From assembly GCA_029964075.1 (NCBI GenBank), contig CM057133.1, positions 10,936,699-11,000,698 of the forward strand: a stretch of DNA of 64,000 nucleotides, written 5' to 3'. The notes under the pieces were generated by a model. The model worked only from the letters and a program-made list of their open reading frames with translations. It made no database searches and was not told where the DNA came from. Shown one piece after another: positions 1 to 14,375 of the stretch; within the stretch, counting starts at the first letter, position 1, and every line of letters starts with the position of its first letter. Origin of the DNA: Patiria pectinifera (taxonomy: Eukaryota > Echinodermata > Asteroidea > Valvatida > Asterinidae). The translations under genes were made by a program, and so were the position numbers.

Positions 1-128
1 GAAAACGTGCGCGAGTGTAAACCATGAGAATTCCACTTTATAATGTTAAATACGTAATGTCGTAAGTGTTGACGTTAGAATAGACACGTTTTCCGTTGTT
101 GCTAATTGTTGATTCTGTCCGTTTATAG

Positions 129-242
129 GAAGGTTTGAATGCGATGCAACCTAAATCGTACAATTTGAACTCACGCAAGTTTGTTGTTCAAGTTGACAAG
201 ATGGGTGAAATTAAGATGGATAACAAATTATTAGATAAGTAA
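129..242 (+). CDS. Probable last coding exon of an unidentified gene (partial)
   Basis: A pyrimidine-rich acceptor (ttctgtccgtttatag) ends at 128. It is followed by 37 open codons and a TAA at 240-242, in phase 0 if the exon starts at 129. The peptide is lysine- and asparagine-rich and ends in MGEIKMDNKLLDK. The body of the gene would lie to the left of the window. I do not recognise the family and see no domain. A run this short can occur by chance, so the call rests on the good acceptor and the protein-like composition only. Confidence 0.4.
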   Translation, partial: EGLNAMQPKSYNLNSRKFVVQVDKMGEIKMDNKLLDK

Positions 243-3200
243 ATTTACATCGGTAAAACATTTAAATATTAGGCTAAAAGACGTGTCATAATGACGTCAC
301 GCTTTGTTTACATTTGCTCTTTCCTATGGGAGCTTGGTGGCTCTCGTCCCAACAGGGATCCAACGGCAAAGCACACTTGTAAACAAAGCACGACGTCATC
401 GTGTTTCAGGAATTCAGGTCTATTATTAAACCGAACTGTCTGGCTGGTGTATCTGCCCACGTCAACCGCCGACCTCGGGCAAAATTGGTAGTAAATGGAG
501 CGAAACGAATTCCATTTATCACTTTAACTTACCGAATTGCGTTTATAACGCAATGGACGCAGTCAGAAACATAAAATCGATGAGAATTTTAGCTCAGCTG
601 ATGAGATGCCATCTGCAGTGATTACGGATATGCCTCGAGATCCTGGCGTCGTTTAATGATAAATATAATTAACGATCAAGGACTGGAAATACATGATGGC
701 TGCTGGCCAAAACCGAGATAAAAAAATTATAATAATTATATAGGAAATAAGTCCACTTGTTTTTTGAACAAATATTTTTTCCTTCAATATGCATTTCAAT
801 TTGTTGCACAAGGAATTTCAGTTATTCTGATAATTTACCTGAGCGAAAGTTTTGTTTGAAGACAGAAAGTATTTTCTTAATTTAGTTCGATTAAATGTTG
901 TTTACTGAACATAAATCTTGCATTAATGGCAATGCTTTCTCTAAACCAGCAACTCTTCTGATGTACAATGGCACACAATTCCTGCAGGCAGAATGTATTT
1001 ATTTTGATATTTCTCAGCATTTTTGGTAAAAATTATGAGATCTATTTCGTTTTTGTACTTTTTATTTAAATTAAAGTAAATTAAATGTGTTTAAGTTCAT
1101 GATAATGCAACACTTATGTATTTTATTGTTTTGGTATTGTGGTAAAAGATAACTAGTGACTTAACGACTGTTTTACCTATCACAATTGTGGAAGGCCAAT
1201 TGTACATTAGTTCATGTTCGCTGTTTCTGATTAAATGCAAGCCGCAAAATATCTGTCCTTGAAAATCCAATATATTAACAGAATTCGTACCGAATTCTAA
1301 GGCTTCATTTAGGGCCTACTGTTTTCAATCACTGCCAGTGAAAATCAATGCTAACAAAATCAAAGCAAAAAAAAAAATACAATAAATAACTAAAATTAAA
1401 ATACTAGGAATCTTTTCAACTCTAAGTTTTGATCTTAATCACTCAAAGTTTACCAAAACCTTATCGAGTTCATCTCAATGTTTCGATCCCATACTGATTG
1501 TCACGTTTGTATACATGATGATCTCGCATAGCTTATTCAGTACTGCTCTTTTTTTATGTGTTAACGTCAATGTAATAAATGCAGACATGTTAGAAGATTT
1601 TAATGTGGATTTATTTTTGTATCGAAACTGTAGTGACAAACTTGACCAGTTCTATTCGATGATGCCAAATAAATCTTTCCTAACAGAAAAGCAACTCCCT
1701 TTATTTATACCTTAACATTTGTTTATTTTGTAAATCTGTAACGTTCACGTTCTGGTAAATATGAGATATCTTTAAAGATATTTGAATATCCTTTCTGATA
1801 TCTTCAAAGATATCTATTGAATGGGTTCTTGAAGTAGTCGACACTGAATGGCGAAGAAAATAACGATTGCTACTTTTTTACACTTTGCTAAGATATTGCT
1901 ATGCACAGGCGACATTTTGCTGCCTAACTGGAATTGTATAAGGCAAACAAGGTAAAGACGTGAACTTTATTTTAGATTCTGGGCGAGAGATTTAACCAGG
2001 TCCCATGAGGATTCCAAACTGTCACAATTATTGACTTGAATTGCAAAATGCACAACAGACAATCGACCAGTTGCCACGGGCAACTAGCCACCCATCTAGT
2101 CTAATAGGACAATACCCTTTTGGGGGATCGAATGTAACCCTGATGTCATCGCTGACGTCATAGTTTACCCCCTTAACTTCCTGCAAGCTCAATTTTGTAT
2201 CAGCGGAGATTGGGTTACCGACTATTAGATCAACGAAGTAACAGAATATAAGTGGACAAAAGAGTGTTGGTTTCATTTCATTCCGTAACCAGGGCTACCA
2301 GCCTTTATCAGGTTTTCATGATGCTGTGCATTACAAATCAACCAGAATGATCGTCTTGCAAAGACCTTTTTTTCTGAGAGCAAGGCGTGAGAGAACCGCT
2401 CAGGCAACGTAATTTCTTGTGATGTGTACACAGTACACCACACGGCAGTCACAGTATTAGGCACAATTAAGGGGAAAAAAAGATTGCAGCAGGCTTTATT
2501 GTCCAAGCAAGATGGAATGTGTTCCTTTGAATCATATACAAGCTTATAAAGTGAACGGAGTTGCATAAACTGTCGTTAGCTGAATAAAACCTGACTTGTT
2601 ATTATGCACAATTACGGAGGCAGGATTTGCCGGACTTCTTGTAAAGCAGTCAAGCTTTTAAGACCTGATTTCAGCTTTCTATCTTCAGTAAGCATCTCAT
2701 TAGGATGCAACAACGGCGCTGCTTTCCTGTGTGAGCTCCTCAGGGTCGTATCCAATCACGTACATCATTGTTAGCTTTAGTTGGTTGAAATCAACGACTC
2801 AAGTTGCGGGTCCAATGGGTATAATACGATACCCACATGGCTGGTTAGCTTGATATTGCCTGGTGCATTTCGATAGAGGAAAATAAAGGTTTCACTGTAA
2901 TTTTGTTTCATTTTCAAATTTCTCCGTCTTAATTAATCGCAGGATGCCAGTAACCAAGGCAGACTTATTTCTTCAACCAAAGCCGAGGGGCAAATCTCAA
3001 TAAATATCCACCACAGATTCAATCATATCTGGAGCGTGGGTTGAAATATAATTTTAAAAAATGAAATATAATTTCGGCGGTTAGCCTCTTTGTTATTTGG
3101 TATGTTGCGCGCTGATGATTGATAACGTGCCACAAAGCTTAGATGTTAGCCGGCTACGAGGGACGCATCATCTACACGGTCCATGAGAAGAATCCTCTCA

Positions 3201-6200
3201 AACAAATGAATTGTCTTAGCATGTAGATGAGACACACCAGTTATTATCAATGAGATGTAAGGCAGACAATAAGAATAAATTGGAGTTAGTCGTCAAGTCA
3301 TCATGGTAATAATGTTTACATTAATACGACGTCTGATGAACTACGTAGCTCTTCATGCGTCTCATTAATGTTAACCTAGGCTATACTCTGCTCACATTAA
3401 ACGAGAATTAAACCAAGGATGTATGTGTCTACCACAAAACACAGGTAATTAACAACGTGGTCAGGCTGGATTGCAAATGATCGTAGTGAAGTTATCAATG
3501 ACGAGCGAGCAAATCCTCGCCCGAGTGGTAATGGACCACGATTCAGACAAGCTAGAGGTGGCGATACGTTCTCCACCGCCACCACCTTTCAGCTATGTTA
3601 CAGAATTTAGTTTGCAACTGCAAACAAATTCAACATTGCGAAAATGTTTTTAATGTCCGTTGACTGTGACATCCAACAGTCAGGAATTGTTGTCTTGTTC
3701 AGCTTGATTTAAGCAAGCCAATTAAAAAACCCCACCTTATTCGATGTGTATAAATGACATCATAAGATGCACCAAATTACGTTGTAAGTTGAGGAGTCAC
3801 TTTTTGAATTCATGAGTTTGATAATCCAGGAATACACGATCAGAATTGATGCATAACTGAATAGATTGCAATCATGGTGAGCATTTTACAGAGATAAATA
3901 CAAAGACATCGGAGTCTTGACTTTGTGAAGCAAATGAGTTGAAGGCAGGATGCGCTTTCGCCACTCCGAGTATTCCGTGGCGGATCACAACAGATCTCAA
4001 GACATTCTACTCATTCGATCTATCACAAAGTGCACCTTTTCAGTTTCATTTTTTTTTTTTTACGTTTCGTGTCAATTATTTGTCCCGACTTTCAGCACTT
4101 TCCACGTTAATGGTAAACGTTATACGTTATGTATTTTACACAGAATATAATGACAGCATCGTGTCACAGTCCAGATAACATCAAAGAAGAATATTTCAAC
4201 TAAAGAGCGTTTACAAACTCCGCGGTTATTTGGCCTAAAAAAAAAAACACCAGACGAACGTTAGTGAAGGTCAAGCCCATCTTGTGTTTACCGGCTCAGT
4301 TTTTGCATGCACCGTCAGCTATTTACGTTTGTTCACAGGTATAATACAATTATGCAACCCCAGGCTGTTCGGAAAACAGAATTTCGGTACATTTGGATAA
4401 TTTATGATCAAAGCGGCCGACATATGACAGGAATCGATGGAGAGTTGAGCGAAATAAACGGCACACTGAGCAATGGGGAAGGCCGCGGGTTTGACTACGC
4501 ATGATGGCAGGCGTGTTGACACGGTCAAGGCGAGCGACTGACTTCCGGTTGGATGAATAGAAAGCAATGATATCCACCTCCTAGATGATTGAGATTTCAT
4601 TTCGTGATTGAGCAGCGATTTTAGTTTTGCATCAGTGAAAAGGTATGATTGAACCGGTATAGAGTAATTCACAACCTCAACAAGGAGCCATAATCCTGAG
4701 GTGGAACCACGCTTGCGCGCAGGTGGTACGCGCGCATTTAATGCAAGTTCGGCCTTTACCATGCTGCCACCATTTCAGGCATGTTCCCTGTATCCAATAA
4801 CTACTGAATGATGATGGTTTTGTGCAAAAGGGAACCAGACTATTTTTCCTTCCAGCCCGCTTTGGGTATATTGATATGAATGGAAAAAAAATCAAATGGC
4901 TGCAACATGATAATGGTCTATAGGGTTACCAAAATGGCGCGCCTCGATTTCAAGAATGCGTCGCGCGAGCGTGTTTCCATATCGTTCGTGGCTTAAAATT
5001 TTGGTGGACGGATTCGTCTTTACCACATCTGACCAAAAGCGTTAAACATTCACAATAAACAGCATCAAGTTATTTATCCAGAACCGACACAAAGTAAGAG
5101 TTTGGAACAAAAGTACCAAACTATAATTGTTGGCATAAAATATATGAAGTGTCTGCAGGCGCACGGTTGAGGCGTATCGAGTAAGTTTTCATGGAAGCAA
5201 AAAAATCCCAGACACCGATCTCGCATGTCGTTGCACGCAGCAAAATTTAATTCCTAACCCTAGGCTGGGGACAAAGATTATCCTCGGGTTGTTTTGGGCT
5301 TCTATTTATGGATTTATGAGAAGACGTCCCCGGTTATTCTGTATGCTCGATCTTCTGGGCTTTTTAACGACAATATAACGCCGATATCACGACATGCTGA
5401 CTGACCGTAAAACGAGATGTTATCACATTCCCCTTGTTGATTCGTCTTCGTCTAATTGATCGTTTACAATTCAGTTGGTCAACTCGAACGGCCTCAACAG
5501 GTCTGATAGCATCAGTGAAGGCTAGTCTCACTGTTATCTAAACACTCCAATCGGTACACAACAACACGGTAGCTATGCTCTAAGCGAACCGTTACTAGGA
5601 ATAGCAATTAGACCTTATATAAAGAATATGGGTCGTTTCAGTAGCCCTGAGCGTCATCAATATGCTATCTTTCACGTACACCGGAATTGATAGATTAAAA
5701 ATTCAGTCAAAACACGCCACACCTTGTTAATTTCTAAGTGATTTGGTTCAGACAATGACGTCAATGTATGAAGTCTATTAGCAGATTCAAGATATGATAT
5801 TTAATGATGATATTGGTGGCAGCGACTGACGTCACCTTCTCTGGGAAATGTTTTTCCAGTCGGACCTGTGGAGGCGAGGGTAAATGCAGTAAACATTTAC
5901 TTTCAAAGTACATCAGCTTCCGAGCGTGTCAGTTTTCATTGAATCTAGTCTCCCTGTACTGCATGGAGTCAACGTGATCACAAGACACTATTGCTCCCTC
6001 GGCTTCACTGCCCCAATATCGAATGCTGCACAACTGCAAACAACTCGAACTCATACAAACACACACCAACGTTTAGTTTACGTGCCAAACGTGTCAGATT
6101 CGCACAACTGATTGCTACCTGAGTTGGCTTTCGAAAACATGCGCATAAATCCGATAATACGGGTCGTTTCATTGACTGCTATGATTCTGAGTCTCTGTTG

Positions 6201-6342
6201 AGGTACAGAGATGCGACAAAAAAATTGGAACATTCAGCAAACAAATAATTTGTTAAACTGTTTAATATTTTTCTCTTCAATGAAACTATACAATAGCCTG
6301 ACTATTCCTCAATCCACTCCTTTTTTATATACCCATTTTCAC

Positions 6343-6609
6343 TTGGGTCCCTAGATCCAGAAATACAATCAATTATTAAGTGTAAGGGTGTAAATGTTAC
6401 CTTTTTTTATAGCCACTTCCACATGGATATTCTGAATCTGGTTTAAGCATTGCATAGGCATTGAATAGTTGAAGTTAATGACCTATGAGAGTGGCCCAAG
6501 TAACATCTACACCCTTTCACTTAACCCTAACTCCCTAGACGGTGTGCAAAATTATACTAACATTGGAGGATTCAGGACTGTTGATTGATTTTCTGGATCT
6601 AGGGACCTA
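6343..6609. mobile_element. Non-autonomous inverted-repeat element (MITE)
   Basis: The ends are inverted copies of one another: gggtccctagatccagaaa near 6345 and tttctggatctagggacc near 6590-6606. A second inner inverted pair (taagtgtaagggtgtaaatg / catctacaccctttcactta) follows, so the unit folds on itself. No coding frame is present. A fragment of the same family lies reversed at about 55,996-56,051 inside the FAHD2 gene. I could not define a target duplication. Confidence 0.6.
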
Positions 6610-8239
6610 AATGGAATTGCATTTTGTTGACAAGCACGCGCAGTGCGCGTTAATTGGTGTACAGTGAGTCTACATGTCTTCAAAGTAAATCGTAAAATCT
6701 CGCCACATAATGGAGTAACTCACTGTTGGACGGGTGATTTTTTTTCTTCATATAAACAGAACCATGCAAAATAAATGCTCATAGAACATACAGTAAACAT
6801 TGAAGCAACAGCGGTCCCATTAGCGCGGTGACGTCACGCTCATGGGTTCTTATTTGACGCGCGCTGTGTAATTTGAAAACCATATTGGTCGAAAGAGCAG
6901 GGAGTGCGCGCGTATCATCTGCGCGCGAGCGTGTAGCCACCATCTTCTCAGATCATCATCAAATAAGTCTGCAGATGTTAAGCTTTCTTGGAATGTCTAT
7001 AAAACCTCCCCTCCCCTCCCCGGTTTGTTATTATGACAGTGAGTATCAGGGGGGTATCGATTTAACGTCAAGTTTCTCCACAGGCCATCCAAGCTGAAAG
7101 AAATACGAAAAGATGGTACGGCTAGGCTATACCTAGGGACAAGCTGAGATGCTGCCATGCACACAGCAATTCCGTCCACTAAATCTCCAAGTCCGACGGC
7201 TCTTTAAGGCGCCATTTCAAAATTCCAGTTTGCATTCATTCTCGATTACAAAAAAACAAACATTTCAATGACATACACATCAGTCGTCGGCTCAGGACTG
7301 CTCTCATCGCAGCTGTCAATTTAGCGTTACCTCAAACAGTGAAGGTAATGTTCTGAAATCTGTTGAATGTGACGACAATTTTTACTTTTACCAAAGAAGA
7401 ACTGTCATGTTACAAGTGCTGATGATGTGAATAGTGACACCTACATTATCAACGGTTGTTGTGAACGGATGCATTTTATTGCCAAAATATCAGGTCCAAC
7501 ATCTGCAATTTCTTTCCTCGGGACATTATTGATGAGTATTCGCCAAATAAAATAGCTCATGAAAATAGTCATGTCCAACAACTGGTATGCAATTTTGCGA
7601 CACCTGTGATAACAGTGTTGACAAATAATACATAAAATATTGATTCATTCAAAGCAATCATTCCGTTTGCAGTGTCATTATTTCATTAATGGGTGTACAC
7701 CATCTCTTCGAAACAGAGAACATGAAAATTATAAACGCTTAGTCTAGTAAAGACACATTTGGTGGTAAATAATGTTTCCGCTTTCAATGTGAGCATAAGA
7801 ATTCAAAACTTAAAGGTAGATCCGAAGAGAAAAAAAACATCACATAAAAAATGCGAGGAAAGGGAATAAATAATATAGAGTGGATGTGTGTTTTTGCTTG
7901 GTTTGGTCAGCTGATTCAATCGACCTTCACGAGGTATATTGAATGCCGCCAACCCCGCCTGGATTATCCGACTTCGTTCATGCGGAGGTAACCAGGTCCC
8001 CAAATAGGAAGAAGTTTTTGCCCGGCAAATGATTCGGTTTCATAAAAGAGCAGCGTAAGCCGAGGACTCGAGGTCGACATTCGGGAGAGGAAACAGGTGA
8101 ACAGTGGTCACTGGTACCGAACTAATCCAAAAATTATTGTTTACAGAGACAAAATAAATCGCTGTATAAGGCAACAGTTTCATAAAACAGCAAATTACCA
8201 ACATTCATAAATTTCTGTAATTTTACGTTCCAATTTACG

Positions 8240-8835
8240 TCTATCAGGAATGGGCCCGTGTAATATAATTTTTTTTAATGCAATCCTTGAAAAGGCACCA
8301 TTGTGTCCCATTTAACCTTATTTTCAATTTTCATTTTTCCGTTTGTAAGGGTATTTTGGTGCCTTTGTGGTTTTTATGCTAAACTAAATACATAAATATA
8401 AGCATGAGCAAAAGTGTGATGTCGTTTGAGGCAGAAACCTCAATGTTACAGCTATTTTAGCACCAAAAGTTGCCAGAATTTCGGGTATTTTGCTGTCGTA
8501 TATTTTCTTCTCTTTGGTGATTCGTTGTTGTTTCGGCCAATGAGCAACATTTTCTCACAAAGGTTTCCAATGAGCAAATTTTGGTTCACAATTTGAACAG
8601 AGATCCTATATTGAATAGTGTCTCCCTGAAATAACATCATAGCAACAACGCCCTAATTTGTCAGGAAAAGCAATGGACAATTTTAAATGTTTAAAAAGGT
8701 GCAAGGTGCACTTTTCGATACAATTAGCCAATTAGGGGTGTCAATAGATTTCATACATTGAAGAGGAGTAGAAAGTTGTACAAAATATGTTCTCAAGTAA
8801 GATTCATGTCATGGACCCTTTCCGGCATAGGAAAT
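8240..8835 (+). repeat. Interspersed repeat, family B, copy 1
   Basis: About 600 bp that recurs at 34,510-35,115 and 56,925-57,535 in the same orientation. Shared landmarks in order: gcaatccttgaaaaggcacc, a stretch around 'gcctttgtggtttttatgc', 'gagcaaaagtgtgatgtcg', 'gcagaaacctcaatgttaca', 'tttggtgattcgttgttg', and 'cttttcgatacaattagcca'. It has no lasting reading frame and no tRNA-like head. The class is unknown. Confidence 0.65.
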
Positions 8836-11800
8836 TAAATGAAACAAAAGGTAAATCAGAAACGGGGACTATCATCAGTCAATAAACCATCGAAAATGGG
8901 GTTAGAAAACTGCCCTTAAAGCATCCAGTAACCAGTATAGTGCTCTGTTGGTTAAATATTACAAAGGATGCAATAATCTTGTGATCGGTGTTACTCCATC
9001 AACGGACCTCCTGACTTGACATTCTCAAGTCCATCAAAGGCATCTCCACCCAATATTTCATCCAAGGAACCTCAAAACATGACAGCTTATTTTTATTAAA
9101 GAAAAATATGTCCGTGCAATGTAAACACGCTTCCCGACCACATGTAATAGAACACATGTTATCATTCAATCGTTGCTGTGCGGAGTTGATACAGTCGAGT
9201 GCAATTATAAAATGAAGGCTTCTGTAGTCTTTAAAATAATTGAAGTTGGATGAAATTGAAAGAGCTATAGTTTGCGTTGAAGGTGTGGAGAACGGTTTCT
9301 CTTCCAGTAAATTATTTAATTTTAAATTCCTTTCAAATAACACCTATACCCACTTTAAGAATTTTGCTTTATGCGTGAGTAGACTAAATATTTTGTTTCA
9401 TGTCGTTTTATACAATATTATAAGTTATTTCCAATATTAATAATAATCACCAATTTCGCAGAGCGATGCAGAACTCAAAATCGTTCACAGCATATTTTTA
9501 TTTGTAAATTAAACTCAAATATCACGGCGCTATAAATAGACAAGCTCAATATGAATCTTGAACTTGAGACGGTCAGACTCGCATCCCACTCACGTCTTCC
9601 CTTCACACACTGACAGTGAATTCCACTCTAATTCGCCTGAATTCCTCCGTATTACCAACAGCTGAGGTTCGTAAGAATACATCAGCAACCGCGTCCAAGG
9701 TCTCCTGTTTTCAAATCCATTATCGCCAGCCCTTTCACCGATGTTCCCTCGACTGTGATATGTTAATGCTTAATTGGGCTCCCGTTACCATGACAACCTA
9801 AAATCAGTCCAAATTAGGCACAAACGAGTGCAGATTGATTAACATAAATTTGCACTTCCATCAGACTTTATTGCAAGAACAGTCAGCCTAACTATCTCCC
9901 TCAATAAAATTACTCCAAAAGACTACACACGTGGGCATCTTTGGAGAAAAGATTCCCAACTAACAAGACAGAATCAAGAAAGACACAAGACGTTGCGATG
10001 CAAGGCTGAAGGGGGAAATCAAGGTATGTTTCAAGGTGGATGCTTGGCTAAGTCTGAAGAGCAGAACGCACTTTGCAAAGCTGCATCCAACGGGGAAATG
10101 ATGTCCGGAGGAAGCCTCGGCATACAGGCCATTTCGCGGTACATTTCCGAATCAATCACACGGTAGAATTTAAACAGGCTCTATTCGCCAACCTTTCTTC
10201 TAAAGTACACGTGATGAGGGAAACAAAAAAGATCGCAAGAAAGAAGAAAACAAACGATAACATCTTAAACAAATCACGATACCTACAACAAGCTTTGAGG
10301 TTACAGATTATACATTTTCGCTCTTGATTATCATTTTATTACAAGGTTGAATTAATTTAATTCATCTTATTAAAGCATATGTCCGACAATTAACTCTAGA
10401 TAATTAAGTCAGACAATTAAGTAACAACAATTCAAAGTTACAATCTGTACAAAATAAAAATGTATGTATTTATTTTTATGTCTGAATGATTCACTTATGT
10501 CAAACACAAAATCGTATCGTAAGCACTTAGTATTGCTTTATCAACGCATTGTCCCCTGCTTGTGAAATTTGTTTTAAAAAATGTACATTTTATTTCTTCA
10601 GTACGACTTCTATGAAATGAATAAGCCAGTTGAAGAATTTTCAAGAAAGACCTTGACCGTGCGTTCACCGCGCGTGTTATCTGAAGTCGTGGGCGTACAA
10701 ACGCCGAAACCGGGCTCACCATAAACACGAAGTCTGCGCTGGAGCTCGTATAAGGCACTTTACTCCGTTAGTCTCCGAGACCAGAATTGTGATAAAAAAT
10801 CTTATTCATTTTATCAGATGAATTCGTATTTCAGTAAAATCTGGTCGACCAAATCGTTCAACTAGCATTTTGAATTAAAAAAAAACAAAAAACAAAAAAC
10901 AAATTAAAAACAAATTAAAAGAAAATAATAGAAACGGAAGACACTGCAATTTTAATGATCATTGAAGCCTATTACTATAGTCGTGCTCGGAGGTACACCC
11001 ACAGTCAAGAAATACCAAAAAGATATCTCAAAGACCTTCTGATTTGAAGAAAAAAAACATGTAAACATGTTTGAGGGCTTATCAAAAAAAGAGAAAAAGA
11101 CATGAAATTAAAAAAGACCGCACAAGCTCTGAAGACAGATATTTGCAATAATGCGAGTAAGATGGATGGTGCATGCGTGGGATATTAAACGCAACCTGGC
11201 CTAGATTCCTCAAGGGCTATATTTATCATAAGTCCTCCGGATTCGAAGTATTGCATAGAGAACTATTCCTCATGCATGCATGGTACACATCAAATCACAC
11301 GTCGCTCCAACAAAAACATCAGCACCAAACGTTAGTGCTTTGTCAATCAAATATAGATTAGAGAGTAGCGGGAGATGCATTTATGTAGTGCCTCCTGATC
11401 AAGTCAATCCATTATCGCCGTGTCGGTCCGTCTTGAAATCACTCAGAAGTCACAAATTGGTATTTCATTCAAATCCATCTTTATATACCTGGCGTGTCTT
11501 CCCACTGCACGTGAGCTTGGTTTTCGAGAGAGCTCTAAAGCAGAGCATTGAATCTATATTCACAGACCCAGCCATGGTTGATGCATGGCTTACAGCGCGT
11601 ATTCACTTCAGTCCTGATCTGATCATGTTTCTCTTTAAACCTTCAAGTTACTGTTCGGCTATTTCCTGCTGGACAGGTGAACACACCTCTTGCATATTTA
11701 ATTGCACCAGGAGTTTTGTAATTGACTGGTGTTTTTTTTACACAAACAGGTGGCTTAAGTAACATAGACACGTGTCATCTTCCACAAATTAACGGAATTC

Positions 11801-12824
11801 AATTTCGTTTTACATAATTAAAGTGCCTGGCAATGAACATGTCGGCTTCTTAAGGAGAACACGAAATTCACTGGACTGTTGTGCAATTATTTTCTTTTCC
11901 AAAATTTAAAGTCGTCTCTTAATCAAATATTCTAAATATGTAATTGTTACTTGCTGCCTACCGATTGACAATAGCACACCTTTTACGGTGTTTTATATCA
12001 GTCGGTTGGTGCATGACACCTTAAACGAGTGATGTCTTGAAAGTTGAGAACGAAGCACCATATCTCAATGATTCAACCCTCCGATAATTTCTTATTTATC
12101 GAAAGTTCTGCTCTCAATTTATTCCTGTTTTTACTGACTTTTCATGTCATCAATATTTTTGTTTACGACCCAACCACTATTCGGCCACTGGGGAACTCAT
12201 ACATCAAAATATCAGTTTGCCGAATTCCGTTGATGCTTGCGAACAAAACAGAATAACCATCCGAAAAATAGAACCGTATATCTGCCAGATATGTAGCAAG
12301 AACTGCAGGCAGTCGACATGAACACATCGACAACACCCATTCTGGAATTTGTATTTCTGTGGAGACATTTCGTTTGTGCTGGAATTTACTACCTTACGGA
12401 GACATGAACACAATAGGGAACAAAAGATTGTATACGCCTCCAGAACATTTCTATATTCTATAATCTCAAATCAAAGAAAGAATTCAAATAATAGATATAT
12501 GGATTTTACTAAAAAAACTAGAATTTTTAGGGTAGGTCTGTCGCAAATGGAAGAGTTTTAGAAAAGGGATATTTAGTCCAAATTTCAGCCCAATTAATTC
12601 TGGTTAAAAAAAATATTTTGATTTTTGAAAAACAAATTTCAAACTCGATAACTTTACTACACGTCTTAAAACGCCACCATAAAGAAGTTATTAAAGTCAG
12701 AAGACGCCGTCAATAAGGGGACTCCTAGCTTATACACCCGGTGAAATGACCTATATCGACATCATCGATTGCACCGCGTCAATCAATGAATGCTCAAGAA
12801 TTTCAAGCACATCACGTGTTGATC

Positions 12825-12850
12825 CTCTTTCTCTCTCTCTCTCTCTCTCT
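12825..12850. repeat. (CT)n microsatellite
   Basis: An almost pure CT dinucleotide run of about 26 bp. Confidence 0.9.
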
Positions 12851-14220
12851 AAAAACCCGAAAACAGACAACTTCAATCTCCCACAGAGTCGATTTTGTTG
12901 CTTATATCCTTCACTGGTTGGCAGAGAAAGCTGATTTATTTAACCGTTATTTGTGTGGTACTGGTGCACAAACCTACCCAGGTTAGTTTAATTGATCAGG
13001 GACAGGTAGGATTTGACAAGGGATTTGTTTGTCTAGACAGTGATGCAGCGGGGTCAACCAGGTGGAACAAATTTTATGGTCTCTGGCCAAACCGTCTTAA
13101 TTATCTTTCAAAGAATAACTATATGCCTAGACCAGAATGAAGACAACCATAAGCAAATTAAAGATATTAAAATTAAGCCATATATCATAGCTGTACAATG
13201 TGCATGTCAATTACCGGGTATTCATTCCGAACGACCGCGCCGGTGCACACAGGTGAGGGCGCTACAACGAACACGTGACCTTGGCTGATGGGCTTTCAAA
13301 TTATCAGAGCCCTATTTCATGACTTTGCATGCGAAAAAATCCCTGATTCTTGCAACAGAAAATATTTTACGGGTTAGCAAGGAATTTTGGCTTCTGCGCG
13401 AGCGTGCATTCCGTTCCTATACGGATTCTGCGCTTACAGGGTTATGCACACGGATCCTCTACCTGTGTACTACGGTAACCTTTTCACTACGTTTTCCCGG
13501 CAATCATGCGACTGCCTCACAAAAAGCCAATTTAACAGACCAACGGGAACATTTACAGACAGTTGTCATGGTACATAATTATCATGTGCGTAAATCGGTG
13601 GGGAACAGGGGGACCCCCCCCCCCACATTTTAAAGCGGGGACATTGTTTGGTTCCCTCCCCCCCCCCACTTTTTCTTCCCCGAATAAAAATTGTAGCCTA
13701 CTATAATGATTCTATTGCTCAGAATACCGTGTAGCTGATTCAATTACCCCAAGCTCGAAAATGATGTTTAAAAGATGATCTTTTGCTCAAATTGGTTTTA
13801 GTGGTCAGAAAATGCCCCAGATCACACCACAAAAATTGCTTTTCTATAACTGAATGTCTCCTCAATGATCCCCCATTTACATTTAACTGCCCAAATTTTC
13901 ATCCCCAACACTACGCCCTATATACCCGATCTATGATCGGGTAAATCAGCTTGTGAGAGATAACGCCGTTAGCTCAGAATGGCGACCGTAAGCGCAGAAT
14001 TTGTGTGGTTAGCAGAGCCATGATATTAAGCCCAGGGCTCACGTTAATTACCTGCTTAACAGAAAACAATGGCAAGAAACCGAATGTGCTTAAAATCAAT
14101 GAGAAGTCATAAGCAGAATCAATTGGCTGACATTATTTTTAGGCCAATAACCTGTGTTTATTTTCCGTGTTTGGTAAATTTAACGTTGTAAGTAGCTCCA
14201 TCAGGACCCTGGTTGTCCTA

Positions 14221-14375
14221 TAGAACGCTTGCAGATGCGTTCGATAATCGACGCGCGAAGGCGCGCGACGCCATGTTGTGGGACATGCGTATATCTATCC
14301 ATGCACATTTTGTCCCATAACATGGCGTCGTGCACCTTCGCGCGTCAATTATCGATCGCGTCTGCAAGCGGTCTA
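14221..14375. mobile_element. Long hairpin / palindromic MITE
   Basis: Two arms of about 65 bp are inverted copies with a handful of mismatches: tagaacgcttgcagatgcgt on the left pairs with acgcgtctgcaagcggtcta-type sequence on the right, and 'gacgccatgttgtgggaca' pairs with 'tgtcccataacatggcgtc'. About 25 bp separate the arms. The arms are rich in CG dinucleotides, unlike the AT-rich surroundings. The sequence was most likely inserted as a palindromic DNA element. TA occurs at both edges but I cannot prove a target duplication. Confidence 0.65.

Noticed and set aside
4319..4762. 147-codon minus-strand frame
   Set aside because: Translation looks random, and overlapping frames on both strands are equally open.
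11280..11762. 160-codon open frame on the plus strand
   Set aside because: No recognisable domain, and no similarity or splice support that I can see. In 28 kb of sequence a frame of this length can arise by chance.
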